The notes under the pieces are model-generated. The model had not been told where the DNA came from, did not search any database, and saw nothing but the letters and a program-made list of their open reading frames with translations. From Streptomyces sp. NBC_00377 (GTDB taxonomy: Bacteria; Actinomycetota; Actinomycetes; Streptomycetales; Streptomycetaceae), in the NCBI RefSeq assembly GCF_036075115.1, contig NZ_CP107958.1:3658001-3722000 (forward strand): 64,000 nt of DNA, in the 5' to 3' direction. Positions 50,989 through 59,631 of the stretch are shown here, one piece after another. Each line of letters begins with the position of its first letter. The stretch's first letter is position 1. The translations under genes and the position numbers were made by a program.

Positions 50989-51738
50989 TCACACCAGCCG
51001 TCGTGCCGTGGCCCAGCGGGTCAGCTCGTGCCGGTTGGAGAGCTGGAGCTTGCGCAGCACCGCCGAGACGTGCGACTCGACCGTCTTGACGGAGATGAAC
51101 AGCTGCTTGGCGATCTCCTTGTAGGCATAGCCGCGGGCGATGAGGCGCAGCACCTCGCGCTCGCGCTGGGTGAGACGGTCGAGGTCCTCGTCGACCGGCG
51201 GCGCGTCGGTGGAGGCGAAGGCGTCGAGGACGAACCCGGCGAGGCGGGGCGAGAACACGGCGTCGCCCTCCTGCACGCGGAAGACGGAGTTCACCAGGTC
51301 CTTGCCCGTGATCGTCTTGGTGACGTAGCCCCGGGCTCCGCCGCGGATCACCCCGATCACGTCCTCCGCCGCGTCCGACACGGACAGGGCGAGGAAGCGC
51401 ACCGGCTGCTCGGCGTCGGCCATCAACGGGGCGCAGCGGCGCAGTACTTCGACCCCGCCGCCGCCCGGCAGGTGGACGTCGAGGAGGACCACCTCGGGCC
51501 GGGTCGCGGTGATGACGGTGACCGCCTGGTCGACGTCCGCCGCCTCGCCGACGACCTCGACGCCGGTCTGCTCGGTCTGGCCGATCTCGGCCTGCACTCC
51601 GGTACGGAACATGCGGTGGTCGTCGACCAGGACCACGCGCACATGGCGCCCGGCGCCCGTGCCGTCGCCCGGGGACTTCGTCGGCTCGGCCGCCTCCGCC
51701 GCTCCCGCAGTGCCGTTCGTTTCCGTCGGGTCGCTCAT
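50989..51738 (-). CDS. NarL/LuxR-type response regulator
   Basis: 249-aa regulator. Receiver domain at about 33-150 with the acidic pair VVLVDDHRMF, phosphorylatable Asp in VVLLDVHLPGG, and a conserved Lys in GYVTKTITG. A LuxR-type HTH at about 185-245 (LTQREREVLRLIARGYAYKEIAKQLFISVKTVESHVSAVLRKL). The first ~30 residues are a Gly/Ala/Glu-rich tail. Its start overlaps the kinase stop by 4 nt (ATGA). Partner of the PspC-type kinase directly upstream. Confidence 0.94.
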   Translation of the reverse strand: MSDPTETNGTAGAAEAAEPTKSPGDGTGAGRHVRVVLVDDHRMFRTGVQAEIGQTEQTGVEVVGEAADVDQAVTVITATRPEVVLLDVHLPGGGGVEVLRRCAPLMADAEQPVRFLALSVSDAAEDVIGVIRGGARGYVTKTITGKDLVNSVFRVQEGDAVFSPRLAGFVLDAFASTDAPPVDEDLDRLTQREREVLRLIARGYAYKEIAKQLFISVKTVESHVSAVLRKLQLSNRHELTRWATARRLV

Positions 51739-53063
51739 GACGTCTTCTCCGCCCTCTCCATCTCCAGCTCGACCTCCGTGCCGCCGTCCGGGACGGCCCG
51801 CAGCCGCGCCGTGCCGCCGTGGCGCTCCATGCGGCCGATGATCGATTCTCTGACGCCCATGCGATCGCCGGGTATCGAGTCGAGGTCGAAGCCGGGGCCG
51901 CGGTCCCGGACGGACACGAAGACCGTCCTGCCCTCGACTTCGGCGTAGACCTGCACGGCGCCGCCGTCGCCACCGTACTTGGCCGCGTTCACCATCGCCT
52001 CACGCGCGGCCTGCATCTGTGCGCCGACCCGTTCGTCGAGCGGGCAGTCGCCGACGACCACCACCTCGAGGGGGACGCCGTGCTTGTCCTCGACCTCGGC
52101 GGCGTTGCGCCGCACCGCCTCGGCGACCGTGGCGGGCTCGTCGGCCTCCTCCTTGCCCGTGCCCTCGGGTCTGTAGAGCCAGGTGCGCAGGTCGCGCTCC
52201 TGGGCGCGGGCCAGGCGGCGCACCTCCCCGGCGTTCTCCGCGTTGCGCTGGATCAGGGTCAGGGTGTGCAGCACCGAGTCGTGGACATGGGCGGCGACCT
52301 CCGCGCGCTCCTGTGCCCGGATGCGCATCAGGCGCTCCTCGGAGAGGTCCTGGGTCATACGGACCAGGTAGGGGCCGGCGAGGAGCGTGATGCCGACGAG
52401 GACGGCGAGAGCCGCCTGGAGCACGGAGCCGAGGTGGGCGGCGGAGCCCTGGAGGACGAAGATGCCGGAGACCCCGGCCGTGACCAGCAGGACTCCGGCG
52501 CCCGCCCGCAGCAGTGTGAGCGTCCGGCGTCGGCGGCCGACCTCGACCCAGCGGGCCCGGCGCGCGTTGTCCGCCTGGCGCCAGACGAGGGCGACGCCCG
52601 CGCCGACGAGGACGGCGGGCAGCAGATACGCCTTGGCGCCGTTGCCCAGGTTCACGTTGCCCACGAAGACCATGGCGACGACGACCATGAGGAGCAGCGC
52701 GACGATCTGCCCCTTGTCCGGTTTTCGGGCGACGAGCCGGCGACGGCCGTCGGGAGCGGTCTCGGTGCCGACGAGCGCGGGCGGCTTCTGGCCGCCGACG
52801 CCTCCGACCCCGAGCGGCACGAAGAACCAGAAGGCCGCGTAGAGCAGCGCGCCGAGACCGTCCGCCATGAACAGACCGGCGAAGACGAGCCGCACCCACA
52901 CCACGGGCAGCCCGAGGTGCCCGGCGAGCCCCCGCGCCACGCCACCCAGCCAGCGTCCGTCGCTGCTGCGGTAGAGCTTGCGCGGCGGCCGCGGTTCGGC
53001 GAGGGGCATGGCTGCGGCTTCCGGCATGCCAACGATGGTCACACGGGTGCCGGTCCAGGGCAT
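51735..53063 (-). CDS. Sensor histidine kinase with N-terminal PspC domain
   Basis: 442-aa membrane kinase. A PspC domain at about 28-90 (LYRSSDGRWLGGVARGLAGHLGL, then YAAFWFFVPLG), three or four more hydrophobic helices at about 120-240, then HisKA_3 with the phospho-His in AHVHDSVLHTLTLIQRNAEN and a GHKL ATPase domain (NAAKYGGDGGAVQVY, VRDRGPGFDLDSI). PspC modules are tied to envelope stress. The ATG at 53063 has GGGGGCG upstream; an ATG at 53027 is an alternative. Divergent from another PspC-domain protein, which together suggests a LiaSR-like stress module. Confidence 0.92.
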   Translation of the reverse strand: MPWTGTRVTIVGMPEAAAMPLAEPRPPRKLYRSSDGRWLGGVARGLAGHLGLPVVWVRLVFAGLFMADGLGALLYAAFWFFVPLGVGGVGGQKPPALVGTETAPDGRRRLVARKPDKGQIVALLLMVVVAMVFVGNVNLGNGAKAYLLPAVLVGAGVALVWRQADNARRARWVEVGRRRRTLTLLRAGAGVLLVTAGVSGIFVLQGSAAHLGSVLQAALAVLVGITLLAGPYLVRMTQDLSEERLMRIRAQERAEVAAHVHDSVLHTLTLIQRNAENAGEVRRLARAQERDLRTWLYRPEGTGKEEADEPATVAEAVRRNAAEVEDKHGVPLEVVVVGDCPLDERVGAQMQAAREAMVNAAKYGGDGGAVQVYAEVEGRTVFVSVRDRGPGFDLDSIPGDRMGVRESIIGRMERHGGTARLRAVPDGGTEVELEMERAEKTS

Positions 53064-53132
53064 CAGGGTTCGCCCCCTAGACGCCCCTGATCTGCGGGGC
53101 CCGCGTGCCTCGAACGCCTTCCCCGCGCCGGA

Positions 53133-53161
53133 TCAGGGCCGATATCAGGGTCCGACCAGGG
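53133..53161. promoter_or_regulatory. Phased TCAGGG direct repeats, candidate response-regulator site
   Basis: TCAGGG at 53133 and 53145 and CCAGGG at 53156, at 12- and 11-bp spacing, on one helical face between the divergent kinase and PspC/LiaF-like genes. A further TCAGGG lies at 53063 at the kinase start. Candidate autoregulatory operator. Confidence 0.45.
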
Positions 53162-53206
53162 TCGTTCCGACTGCCGTGCGGGCGGCTCGCCCGCCACCAT
53201 GGACTC

Positions 53207-54922
53207 ATGACAGATCACCAGCACGCCGCGGATGCCGTGCCCGACGGGGGCGCCGCGCCCGACGCGGCCGCCCCGTCCCCCGGCGCCCCGGGCGCCGCAG
53301 GTGAGCAACCGCGCGCACACGGGCGGGCGGGCGCGCACGCGAAGGAGAAGGAGGGGGAGCGGCCAGAACCCGGCCGGTCCACCCACGCGGCCGCCGACAC
53401 CGACACCGACGCCGACACCAACGCCGACACCGACGTCAGGACCCCGCTCGAGGCGGCTGCCGAGGCCGCGACGGCGGCGGCGGCGAGCGGGGCCCGGCCG
53501 AGCAGTGGCGGCGGACCGGAACCCGGCGGCGGCCCCGGCAGCGGCGGCTCGGCGGAACGGGCTCCAGGGCCGGAGGGAGGCGGAAGGCCAGGGAGCCCTC
53601 AGCCACGACCGCGCGGCACCGAGGCAACCGAAGCGACCGGAGCAGCCGGGCCGTCGCCGAGGTTCCGGCGGGACCGCGAGCACAAAGTGCTCGCCGGGGT
53701 GTGCGCGGGCCTCGGACGGCAGTGCGACATGGACCCGGTGATCTTCCGGATCACGCTCGCCGTGCTCTCCGCGACCGGCGGCATCGGGCTCATTTTCTAC
53801 GGCTTCGCCTGGCTGTTCGCCCCCTACGCCGACGACGAGCAGAACGAGGTGCGCAAGCTCCTGACCGGCCGGGTCGACGGCCAGGCCCTGGCGGCCGTGC
53901 TGTTCGCCCTGGTCGGCTGCGGAGTCTTCCTCTCGATGCTGAACAACGGCAGCGTGCTGGCCTTCGCCGTCGTCGTCTCCTTCCTCCTCGCGGGCGCCGG
54001 CTACTGGTCACGGCACCGGGACTCCTCGGACCCGGATCCGCTGGCCGCCCAGGCCGTGGCCGACGCCCCGCCGGAGGCCCAGGCGCCGCCCGTCCCCTCC
54101 GCCTACCCCTCCTGGTGGCGCGACCCCATCGTCAAGGACGGCACCCACGACGGTGGCACGGGCTACCTGTGGGGCCCCTGGGACGCCCGGCACCGGGACA
54201 TCACCACGACCGTGGAAGTCGACCTCATCGGTCACCACCGCCGCCCCGAGGACACACGCCCCGCGCACCAGCCGTACACCGGCCCACGCGGCCCGCGCTG
54301 GATCGGCGGCTGGCTCTTTCTGCTCGCGGTGCTCGCGGGCGGCCTCGTCACCCGGCTCACCTGGGACGACCACCCGCTCGGCACCAGTCTTCAGGCCGGG
54401 CTTGCGGCCGCGCTCATCGTGCTCGGCGCGGGCATCGCGGTCAGTTCGTTCCTCGGGCGGACAGGCGCGGGATCGGTGTTCCTGGCGATCGTCACGGCGG
54501 GTCTGCTGGCCGCTACGGCCGTGCTGCCCAAGGACATCGGCACCCGCTGGACCGACACGCTGTGGCAGCCCGCGTCGGTGACGGCCGTACGGACGGGCTA
54601 CGACCTGGGCACCGGGGACGGCACCCTGGACCTGTCCCGGCTCCGACTCGCGAAGGGAGAGACCATGAGCACCCATGCCGAGGTGGGGGCGGGCCGGCTA
54701 CGGGTGATCGTGCCGCCGGACGTGACCGTGAAGGTGAGGATCGACGTGGGGCTGGGGGACATCCAGCTGCCGGGCGACGACAAGAAGGACGTGGACGTGC
54801 AGCCGGGCAGACACAAGGAGGTGACGCTGTCGCCGGTCTCGGGCGGGAAGGACGCCGGGACCATCGACCTCGATCTCCAGGTCGGCGTGGGACAGGCGGA
54901 GGTGGCCCGTGCTGCGTCATGA
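53207..54922 (+). CDS. PspC-domain and LiaF/toastrack-like membrane protein
   Basis: 571-aa protein. The first ~145 residues are a disordered Ala/Gly/Pro/Asp-rich tail. PspC at about 150-210 (HKVLAGVCAGLGRQCDMDPVIF). Several membrane helices at about 220-270 and 365-440. C-terminal ~120 residues form a beta-rich, toastrack/LiaF-C-like domain (DLSRLRLAKGETMSTHAEVG, VPPDVTVKVRIDVGLGDIQL). In LiaFSR systems a LiaF-like protein restrains the kinase; here the divergent kinase/regulator pair and this protein make a plausible three-part envelope-stress unit. ATG at 53207. Confidence 0.85.
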   Translation: MTDHQHAADAVPDGGAAPDAAAPSPGAPGAAGEQPRAHGRAGAHAKEKEGERPEPGRSTHAAADTDTDADTNADTDVRTPLEAAAEAATAAAASGARPSSGGGPEPGGGPGSGGSAERAPGPEGGGRPGSPQPRPRGTEATEATGAAGPSPRFRRDREHKVLAGVCAGLGRQCDMDPVIFRITLAVLSATGGIGLIFYGFAWLFAPYADDEQNEVRKLLTGRVDGQALAAVLFALVGCGVFLSMLNNGSVLAFAVVVSFLLAGAGYWSRHRDSSDPDPLAAQAVADAPPEAQAPPVPSAYPSWWRDPIVKDGTHDGGTGYLWGPWDARHRDITTTVEVDLIGHHRRPEDTRPAHQPYTGPRGPRWIGGWLFLLAVLAGGLVTRLTWDDHPLGTSLQAGLAAALIVLGAGIAVSSFLGRTGAGSVFLAIVTAGLLAATAVLPKDIGTRWTDTLWQPASVTAVRTGYDLGTGDGTLDLSRLRLAKGETMSTHAEVGAGRLRVIVPPDVTVKVRIDVGLGDIQLPGDDKKDVDVQPGRHKEVTLSPVSGGKDAGTIDLDLQVGVGQAEVARAAS

Positions 54923-55157
54923 GTTCCGGCCCGGCAGGCTCGTCGCCGGCGCCTTCTTCGTCCTCGCGGGCGTGATCTACGCGGGTGATGCCGGCGGCCT
55001 CTGGGAGACACCGTGGTTCGTGGTGATCCCGGTCGTCGTGGCCGGTCTGTGCCTGGCGGGCGCGACGGGTGTCGTGGCCAGGAGCGTGCGCAGACGACGG
55101 GGCCCGTCCCCACTGACCGGCCCGGCGCGGACGACCGGCCCGGACACGGGCCGCTGA
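54909..55157 (+). CDS. Small two-helix membrane protein
   Basis: 82-aa protein starting with GTG inside the end of the PspC/LiaF-like gene (14-nt overlap), so coupled to it. Two hydrophobic helices, about 12-30 (LVAGAFFVLAGVIYAGDAG) and 36-57 (FVVIPVVVAGLCLAGATGVVA), then a basic, Pro/Thr-rich tail. No named family. Likely accessory to the PspC/LiaF-like protein by position only. Confidence 0.75.
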   Translation: MLRHEFRPGRLVAGAFFVLAGVIYAGDAGGLWETPWFVVIPVVVAGLCLAGATGVVARSVRRRRGPSPLTGPARTTGPDTGR

Positions 55158-55162
55158 TCCGA

Positions 55163-55191
55163 CCCGGGTGGCCTCGGCACGCCACCCGGTC
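55163..55191 (+). terminator. Hairpin terminator of the PspC/LiaF-like operon
   Basis: CCGGGTGGC (55164-55172) and GCCACCCGG (55181-55189), 9-bp perfect stem with 8-nt loop, 6 nt after the stop of the small membrane protein. Confidence 0.75.
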
Positions 55192-55202
55192 GGAGTCGGG
55201 CC

Positions 55203-55322
55203 GTGCCCGAGCTGAAGCGGCTGCGTGCCGGTCATGCCCCGGCGGTCCTGGCCTTCGAGCCGGCGGACCGCGCCTGCTTGGCCGCCTCGGTCTCCGACCG
55301 GGGCGACGACTTCTTCGAGTGA
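55203..55322 (+). pseudogene. Possible remnant of a GNAT acetyltransferase N-terminus
   Basis: 39 codons from a GTG at 55203 read LKRLRAGHAPAVLAFEPADR and then FFE before a TGA. This strongly resembles the first ~40 residues of a common streptomycete GNAT family (L-R-A-H-A-ALLAFE-NR, then S-DRGD-FF). After the stop, none of the three frames to 55433 continues the fold as far as I can tell. Probably a decayed, truncated gene rather than a real short protein. Confidence 0.5.
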
Positions 55323-55432
55323 TCTGGTGGTCCATCCGTAGACCGCGGTCTTGGCTGCGGGCTCGACGCAGAGCCGGCAGAAAGGCGGGCCGCGGCCACC
55401 GCCGGTCCTCGGTGCGCGAGGAGCGGACCCGG

Positions 55433-55972
55433 CTACCGCCAGGCCCCGGCCTGGTCCCGTCCCTGCCGTCGGCCCCTGATCAGGGCGTCCAGTGACCAGT
55501 AAGGCGCTCCGGCCAGGACGAAAGGCACCCAGAGGAACATGTACGGGAGATCGTTGCCGTAGTAGTACGGGTCCGAGGCCCAGCTCACCGTCAGCCAGAG
55601 GCTGAGCGAGATCAGGGCGCCGCCGAGCGCCGCGAGCCGGGTGAGGAGACCCACCAGGATGCCGATGCCGACGGCGAGTTCGCCGAACGCCATCGCGTAG
55701 CCGAAGCCGACGGGGTTCTTCAGGGCCATGTCGACCATCGCGGGGATGGCCGAGGAGTCACGGACGGCGCGCATCGTGTCGCCGATCGAGCCGGCGCCGC
55801 TGTCCTTGAGGAACGCGCTGTCGGTGAGTTTGTCGAGCCCGGCGTAGATGAAGGTGACGCCCAGGAAGATCCGGAGGGGAAGGAGGGCGTAGCGGGTGGC
55901 GGTGCCCCGCCAGTCGCGGCCGCCGCCGTCGAAATAGGGGGGGTGGGTATCCGTCCGCATGCCGTGAGTCAT
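55433..55972 (-). CDS. DoxX/TQO-small-subunit-like membrane protein
   Basis: 179-aa protein with four hydrophobic helices. It has the DoxX-type opening LLPLRIFLGVTFIYAGLDKL with the conserved Lys/Asp region, then VGFGYAMAFGELAVGIGILVGLLTRL, LGGALISLSLWLTVSW and LPYMFLWVPFVLAGA. DoxX proteins act in membrane redox or thiol metabolism. Start chosen at the ATG at 55972 (GAGAGGCGG upstream); starts at 55960 or a TTG at 56014 are possible. Separated from the next minus gene by about 236 nt. Confidence 0.82.
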   Translation of the reverse strand: MTHGMRTDTHPPYFDGGGRDWRGTATRYALLPLRIFLGVTFIYAGLDKLTDSAFLKDSGAGSIGDTMRAVRDSSAIPAMVDMALKNPVGFGYAMAFGELAVGIGILVGLLTRLAALGGALISLSLWLTVSWASDPYYYGNDLPYMFLWVPFVLAGAPYWSLDALIRGRRQGRDQAGAWR

Positions 55973-56208
55973 CGCCCGTAGCCGCCTCTCGCCCCGAGTG
56001 GTGGGATCCCTCAACAGACCATACGTACGAAATGGGGGGTGTGCTCAACTGTTTGCACGAGCTCTGCGCATCGCCGGTTCACTTCGCCCGGTGGATTCAC
56101 TCCGCCCCACCGGTCCCCGGTGCCCCGAGGGTTCCTCCGCCCCACCGGTCCCCCCTCCCAAGGCTGGTCGGGGCGGTCGGTTCCGTCGGCTCCTCGGGCC
56201 CGGCCGGT

Positions 56209-57498
56209 TCAGTCCGTGACGTCGATCGCGTATCTGTTCGTCTCGGCTCCCGCCGCCGTGACGACCTGTACGTCCAGGCGGCCCGGTTCCACGTCCGCCG
56301 GGACGGGCACGGTGAGGACGGCGTCGGTGGGGTTGCTGAAGCCTCCCGTGACCGGCACGAGGGGGACGTGGACATGGACCGGGCCGATGCGGACGACCAT
56401 GCGGGACAGCCGGTCGGCGGTCTGCGCGCCGGGCGGGACGAAGCCGGCGCCGCGGATCTCGATGTCGTCGCCGGTGCGGATCGGGGCGTCGAGGTCACCG
56501 GCCTCACGGGAGCGGACGACGGAGAGGATGACGGGCCGGCCGCCCTCCGCGTACTTGCCGGCGACGTAGGTGGCGGCCGACACCAGGACCACGACCGCCA
56601 GGCCCCAGGGGAGGTCGGGCAGTTGGTCGGGGCGGCGGGCCAGCCGGACGGCGGCGAAGACCAGGGCGACGGCGCCGATCACGACGTACTGGATGTCGGC
56701 GAAGGTACCGCGGCCGGCGTCGTCGGTCAGCAGGTCGGCCGCCCGCGGGCGATGGGCCCGGATCTTCTGGAGCCGCTGGGAGAGGACGCGCAGGCCGACC
56801 ACCCGGCGCACCAGCACGGCGATCCCGCAGACCACGGCGAGGACGGTCACCACGCCCGCGCCCCGGGCGAGGTCGAGCCCGGCGAGCAGCGCGTCGCGTT
56901 CGGCGTGGCCGGAGGCGGCGGCGAGCCGGCCCACCAGGACGAGTACCGCGTAGGCCACGAGCAGGACCCAGGCGGCGGCGACCGCGCGGGAGGTGGAGAG
57001 GCGGTTGTCCTCGCCGATCACGGGGGCCAGTGCCCCGCCGCGAGCCCGGTGGAACCAGGAGGCGGTGGTCAGCGCACCGGCGACGACGAGCGCGGCGAGG
57101 AGCCCGGCGGTGCGGGCGTCGGTCCAGCCCGCGCCGATGGCGGTCAGGGACTGCACCAGCAACAGGACGACGACCGACGCCCACACGGTGACCGCCGTAC
57201 GGAGCCACAGGCGGGCGAGCCATGCCTCGCCCTCGGCGCGGCCGCGTTCGGCGACGACGTCCGCGGACTGGGCGAGTTCCTCGGAGACCCACTGGCGGGA
57301 GGCCGGGACGGAGTGGGCGACGGCGGCCGGCAGGCCGCGCCCGGCGGCGAACCCGTCCCGTTGCAGCAGGAACTCGGCGACCGCCCGCCGGTGTCCGGCG
57401 CGGGCCCCGTGCGGGCAGTCTCCGCAGGTACAGCCGCCCTCGTGCGCGCCGGGTCCTCTGCCCGGCTCCGCGCCCTGTCTCGCCTCCTGGACCGCCAT
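56209..57498 (-). CDS. Multi-helix membrane protein with C-terminal beta domain
   Basis: 429-aa protein. The N-terminus holds a small Cys/His cluster (HEGGCTCGDCPHG, about residues 22-34) that may bind a metal. The next region (about 40-100) is soluble, followed by seven or eight hydrophobic helices between about 105 and 330. The C-terminal ~100 residues look like a beta-sandwich (IRTGDDIEIRGAGFVPPG, VRIGPVHVHVPLVPVTGG), reminiscent of an IPT/TIG-like fold. No named family recognised. ATG at 57498 chosen, GGAAGG about 12 nt upstream. Divergent from the DUF4429 gene. Confidence 0.72.
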   Translation of the reverse strand: MAVQEARQGAEPGRGPGAHEGGCTCGDCPHGARAGHRRAVAEFLLQRDGFAAGRGLPAAVAHSVPASRQWVSEELAQSADVVAERGRAEGEAWLARLWLRTAVTVWASVVVLLLVQSLTAIGAGWTDARTAGLLAALVVAGALTTASWFHRARGGALAPVIGEDNRLSTSRAVAAAWVLLVAYAVLVLVGRLAAASGHAERDALLAGLDLARGAGVVTVLAVVCGIAVLVRRVVGLRVLSQRLQKIRAHRPRAADLLTDDAGRGTFADIQYVVIGAVALVFAAVRLARRPDQLPDLPWGLAVVVLVSAATYVAGKYAEGGRPVILSVVRSREAGDLDAPIRTGDDIEIRGAGFVPPGAQTADRLSRMVVRIGPVHVHVPLVPVTGGFSNPTDAVLTVPVPADVEPGRLDVQVVTAAGAETNRYAIDVTD

Positions 57499-57698
57499 GT
57501 CCGACGCCCGCCTTCCCCACGACCCGATCGGATGGCGGCCCTCCGGGGACCCGGTAAGGGCCCCGCCTGCCGCCTGTGAACAACTCCCCCGCAATGACAG
57601 CGAATTGTGCCCTACCGAACGCCCCCCGTTCCCGGCAGGTCTGGTCAGCGCGGGTGACGTGGGCGGGGCCGTGTTGACCCGACTGCGAGAATTCCCGT

Positions 57699-58616
57699 AT
57701 GGCCGAGATCATCCAGCGTGACGGGACCTGGGCCTTCGACGGCACATCGGTCAGGATCACACCGGGGCTGCACCGCTCCGTACCGCTGTTCCGCCAGACG
57801 TACGGGGAGATCACCGTGCCCCTGGAGGCGGTCGCGGGGGTCGTCTACGAGCCCGACCGCAAGCGGGGCCGGCTGCGGATGCGGCTGCGCGAGGGGGCCG
57901 ATCCGCTGTTGCAGGCGACCGGCGGTCGGCTGCCCGACCGGGCCGACCCCTACCGGCTCGTCGTGGACGCGGACCGTTCCGGGGTCGCCGAATACCTCGC
58001 CGAGGAGGTCCGGCACGCGCTGCTTCTCGACGAGATCCCGGGCGAGCCGACGGTGGGCTATCTCCTGCCGGGTCCGCCGGTTCCGGTCTCGGTGCGTTCG
58101 TCCGACGGCACCGTCTCCTTCGACGGCACCCAGGTGCGGGTGGACTGGGCGGACACCTCGGACCGGGTGAAGCGGGCGACGGGCCCGCGTGTGATCGACG
58201 TCGGTGATGTGGTGCGCGTCGAGTGGCTGCCCAACTCCGGTTACGAGGACGGCTTCCTGCGGTTCGTGACCCGCGAGACGGTGTCCTCGGAACTGACGCC
58301 CGAGAAGGATCCGTACGCCCTGGATCTGTGGGGCAACGTGAGCCGCGACCTGCTGACGGCGCTGGTGGCGACCGCGGTCACCGCCCGGCTCCCCCACCCC
58401 ACCGCCCGCGCGGGAGCCGGACAGGCGTCCGGGCAGGAGCACGAGGACGGGGGACCGGCGCGCAGGCGCGGGCTCACGGCGGCCGTCCCGCCGCCGTCCG
58501 ACCACCACGACGTGCTGCTGCGCCGCCTGCGCGAGTTGGGCGAGCTGCACCGGGACGGGGTGCTCACGGACGAGGAGTTCGCGCGGACGAAGGCGGTCGT
58601 CCTGCGCGGCTTCTAG
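57699..58616 (+). CDS. DUF4429 family protein with C-terminal SHOCT
   Basis: 305-aa cytoplasmic protein with two related beta-rich halves (each opens with a DGTVSFDG-type element: DGTWAFDGTSVRITPGLHR and DGTVSFDGTQVRVDW), as in DUF4429. The last ~30 residues form a SHOCT motif (LLRRLRELGELHRDGVLTDEEFARTKAVVL), an oligomerisation or membrane-peripheral module. Function unknown. ATG at 57699. Confidence 0.85.
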   Translation: MAEIIQRDGTWAFDGTSVRITPGLHRSVPLFRQTYGEITVPLEAVAGVVYEPDRKRGRLRMRLREGADPLLQATGGRLPDRADPYRLVVDADRSGVAEYLAEEVRHALLLDEIPGEPTVGYLLPGPPVPVSVRSSDGTVSFDGTQVRVDWADTSDRVKRATGPRVIDVGDVVRVEWLPNSGYEDGFLRFVTRETVSSELTPEKDPYALDLWGNVSRDLLTALVATAVTARLPHPTARAGAGQASGQEHEDGGPARRRGLTAAVPPPSDHHDVLLRRLRELGELHRDGVLTDEEFARTKAVVLRGF

Positions 58617-58726
58617 GAGAGGAGTCCCACGGTTCCGGCGGGTTCCCTGACACGGCTCACCGGTCCCGTTCCACCGCACACGCCTCACCGCGCACGCCTC
58701 ACCGGTCGCGGCCGTCGGGACGGGGC

Positions 58727-59521
58727 TCAGCTGAGCAGATCCGGCTCGCTGCGGCTGATGTCCTGCCAGAGGGGCTGGTAGTTGATCCAGGCCACCAGGT
58801 CGCCGCCGAGCTGTTCCCGGGTCGCCACCGCCGCCCGGTGGTCGATCAGGACGGGCCGGCCCGCCGCTTTCGCGGTCAGCTGGACCTGGCTGGAGCGTTC
58901 CATCGACAGGAACCACCAGGCGGCCGCGTCGACCGAGTCGCCGACCGTCAGCAGCCCGTGGTTGCGCAGCACGAGCGCCTTGCGGGAGCCGAGCGCGGCC
59001 GCGATGCGCTTCCCCTCCGCCGCGTCGACGGCGACGCCGGTGTAGGCGTCGTACAGGGCGTGGTCCTCGTAGAACGCGCAGCTCTCCTGGGTGATGGGGT
59101 CGAGCAGCTCGCCGAGTGCGGCGAGGGCACGGCCGTGCACCGAGTGGCAGTGGGCGACGGCGACCACGTCGGGGCGGGCGGCGTGCACCTGGGCGTGCAC
59201 GGTGAAGGCGGCCTGGTTGACGTGGTAGCGGCCCTCGACGACCTGTCCGTCGGCGTTGGCGAGTACGAGGTCGCCGACGGTGACGTGCTTGAAGGGCATC
59301 CCGAAGGGGTTCACCCAGAAGCAGTCGTCGAACTCCGGGTCGCGAGCCGTGATGTGCCCGGAGACGCCGTCCTCGAAGCCGAGCCGCCCGAAGATCCGTA
59401 CCGCGCCCGCCAGCCGTTCCTTGCGGTGTCGGCGCTCGTCCTCCACCGAGTCGTGCATCGGCGGCATCGCGAACTGAAGCCGGTCGGTGGGCAGCGGGGC
59501 AGGCGGCGTGGGCCCGTGCAT
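58727..59521 (-). CDS. Class II aldolase/adducin family protein
   Basis: 264-aa metal-dependent aldolase-fold protein (FucA/RhaD/AraD-like). The Zn-binding HxH is in VAVAHCHSVHGRAL and a third His in VLRNHGLLTVG; the N-terminal GHITARDPEFDDCFWVNP block is also typical. These enzymes act on phosphorylated or free ketoses and related acids; many actinobacterial members have unknown substrates. The ATG at 59521 is preceded by GGAGG at good spacing. Confidence 0.88.
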   Translation of the reverse strand: MHGPTPPAPLPTDRLQFAMPPMHDSVEDERRHRKERLAGAVRIFGRLGFEDGVSGHITARDPEFDDCFWVNPFGMPFKHVTVGDLVLANADGQVVEGRYHVNQAAFTVHAQVHAARPDVVAVAHCHSVHGRALAALGELLDPITQESCAFYEDHALYDAYTGVAVDAAEGKRIAAALGSRKALVLRNHGLLTVGDSVDAAAWWFLSMERSSQVQLTAKAAGRPVLIDHRAAVATREQLGGDLVAWINYQPLWQDISRSEPDLLS

Positions 59522-59631
59522 CGATCCTCCAGCACTGGGTTGCTTGACGAAGCGGAAGTTACCGTCGGTCAGCGCAAAAGGGCAGAGCCGTTATGCAAAG
59601 ATGACGATTTCCGTCACCTCCGGAGCACACC

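Noticed and set aside
50900..51973. Long upstream extension of the ECF sigma frame
   Set aside because: It overlaps the response regulator and kinase genes in another frame and is Arg/Gly/Ala-rich shadow sequence. The GTG at 50899 has a good ribosome site.
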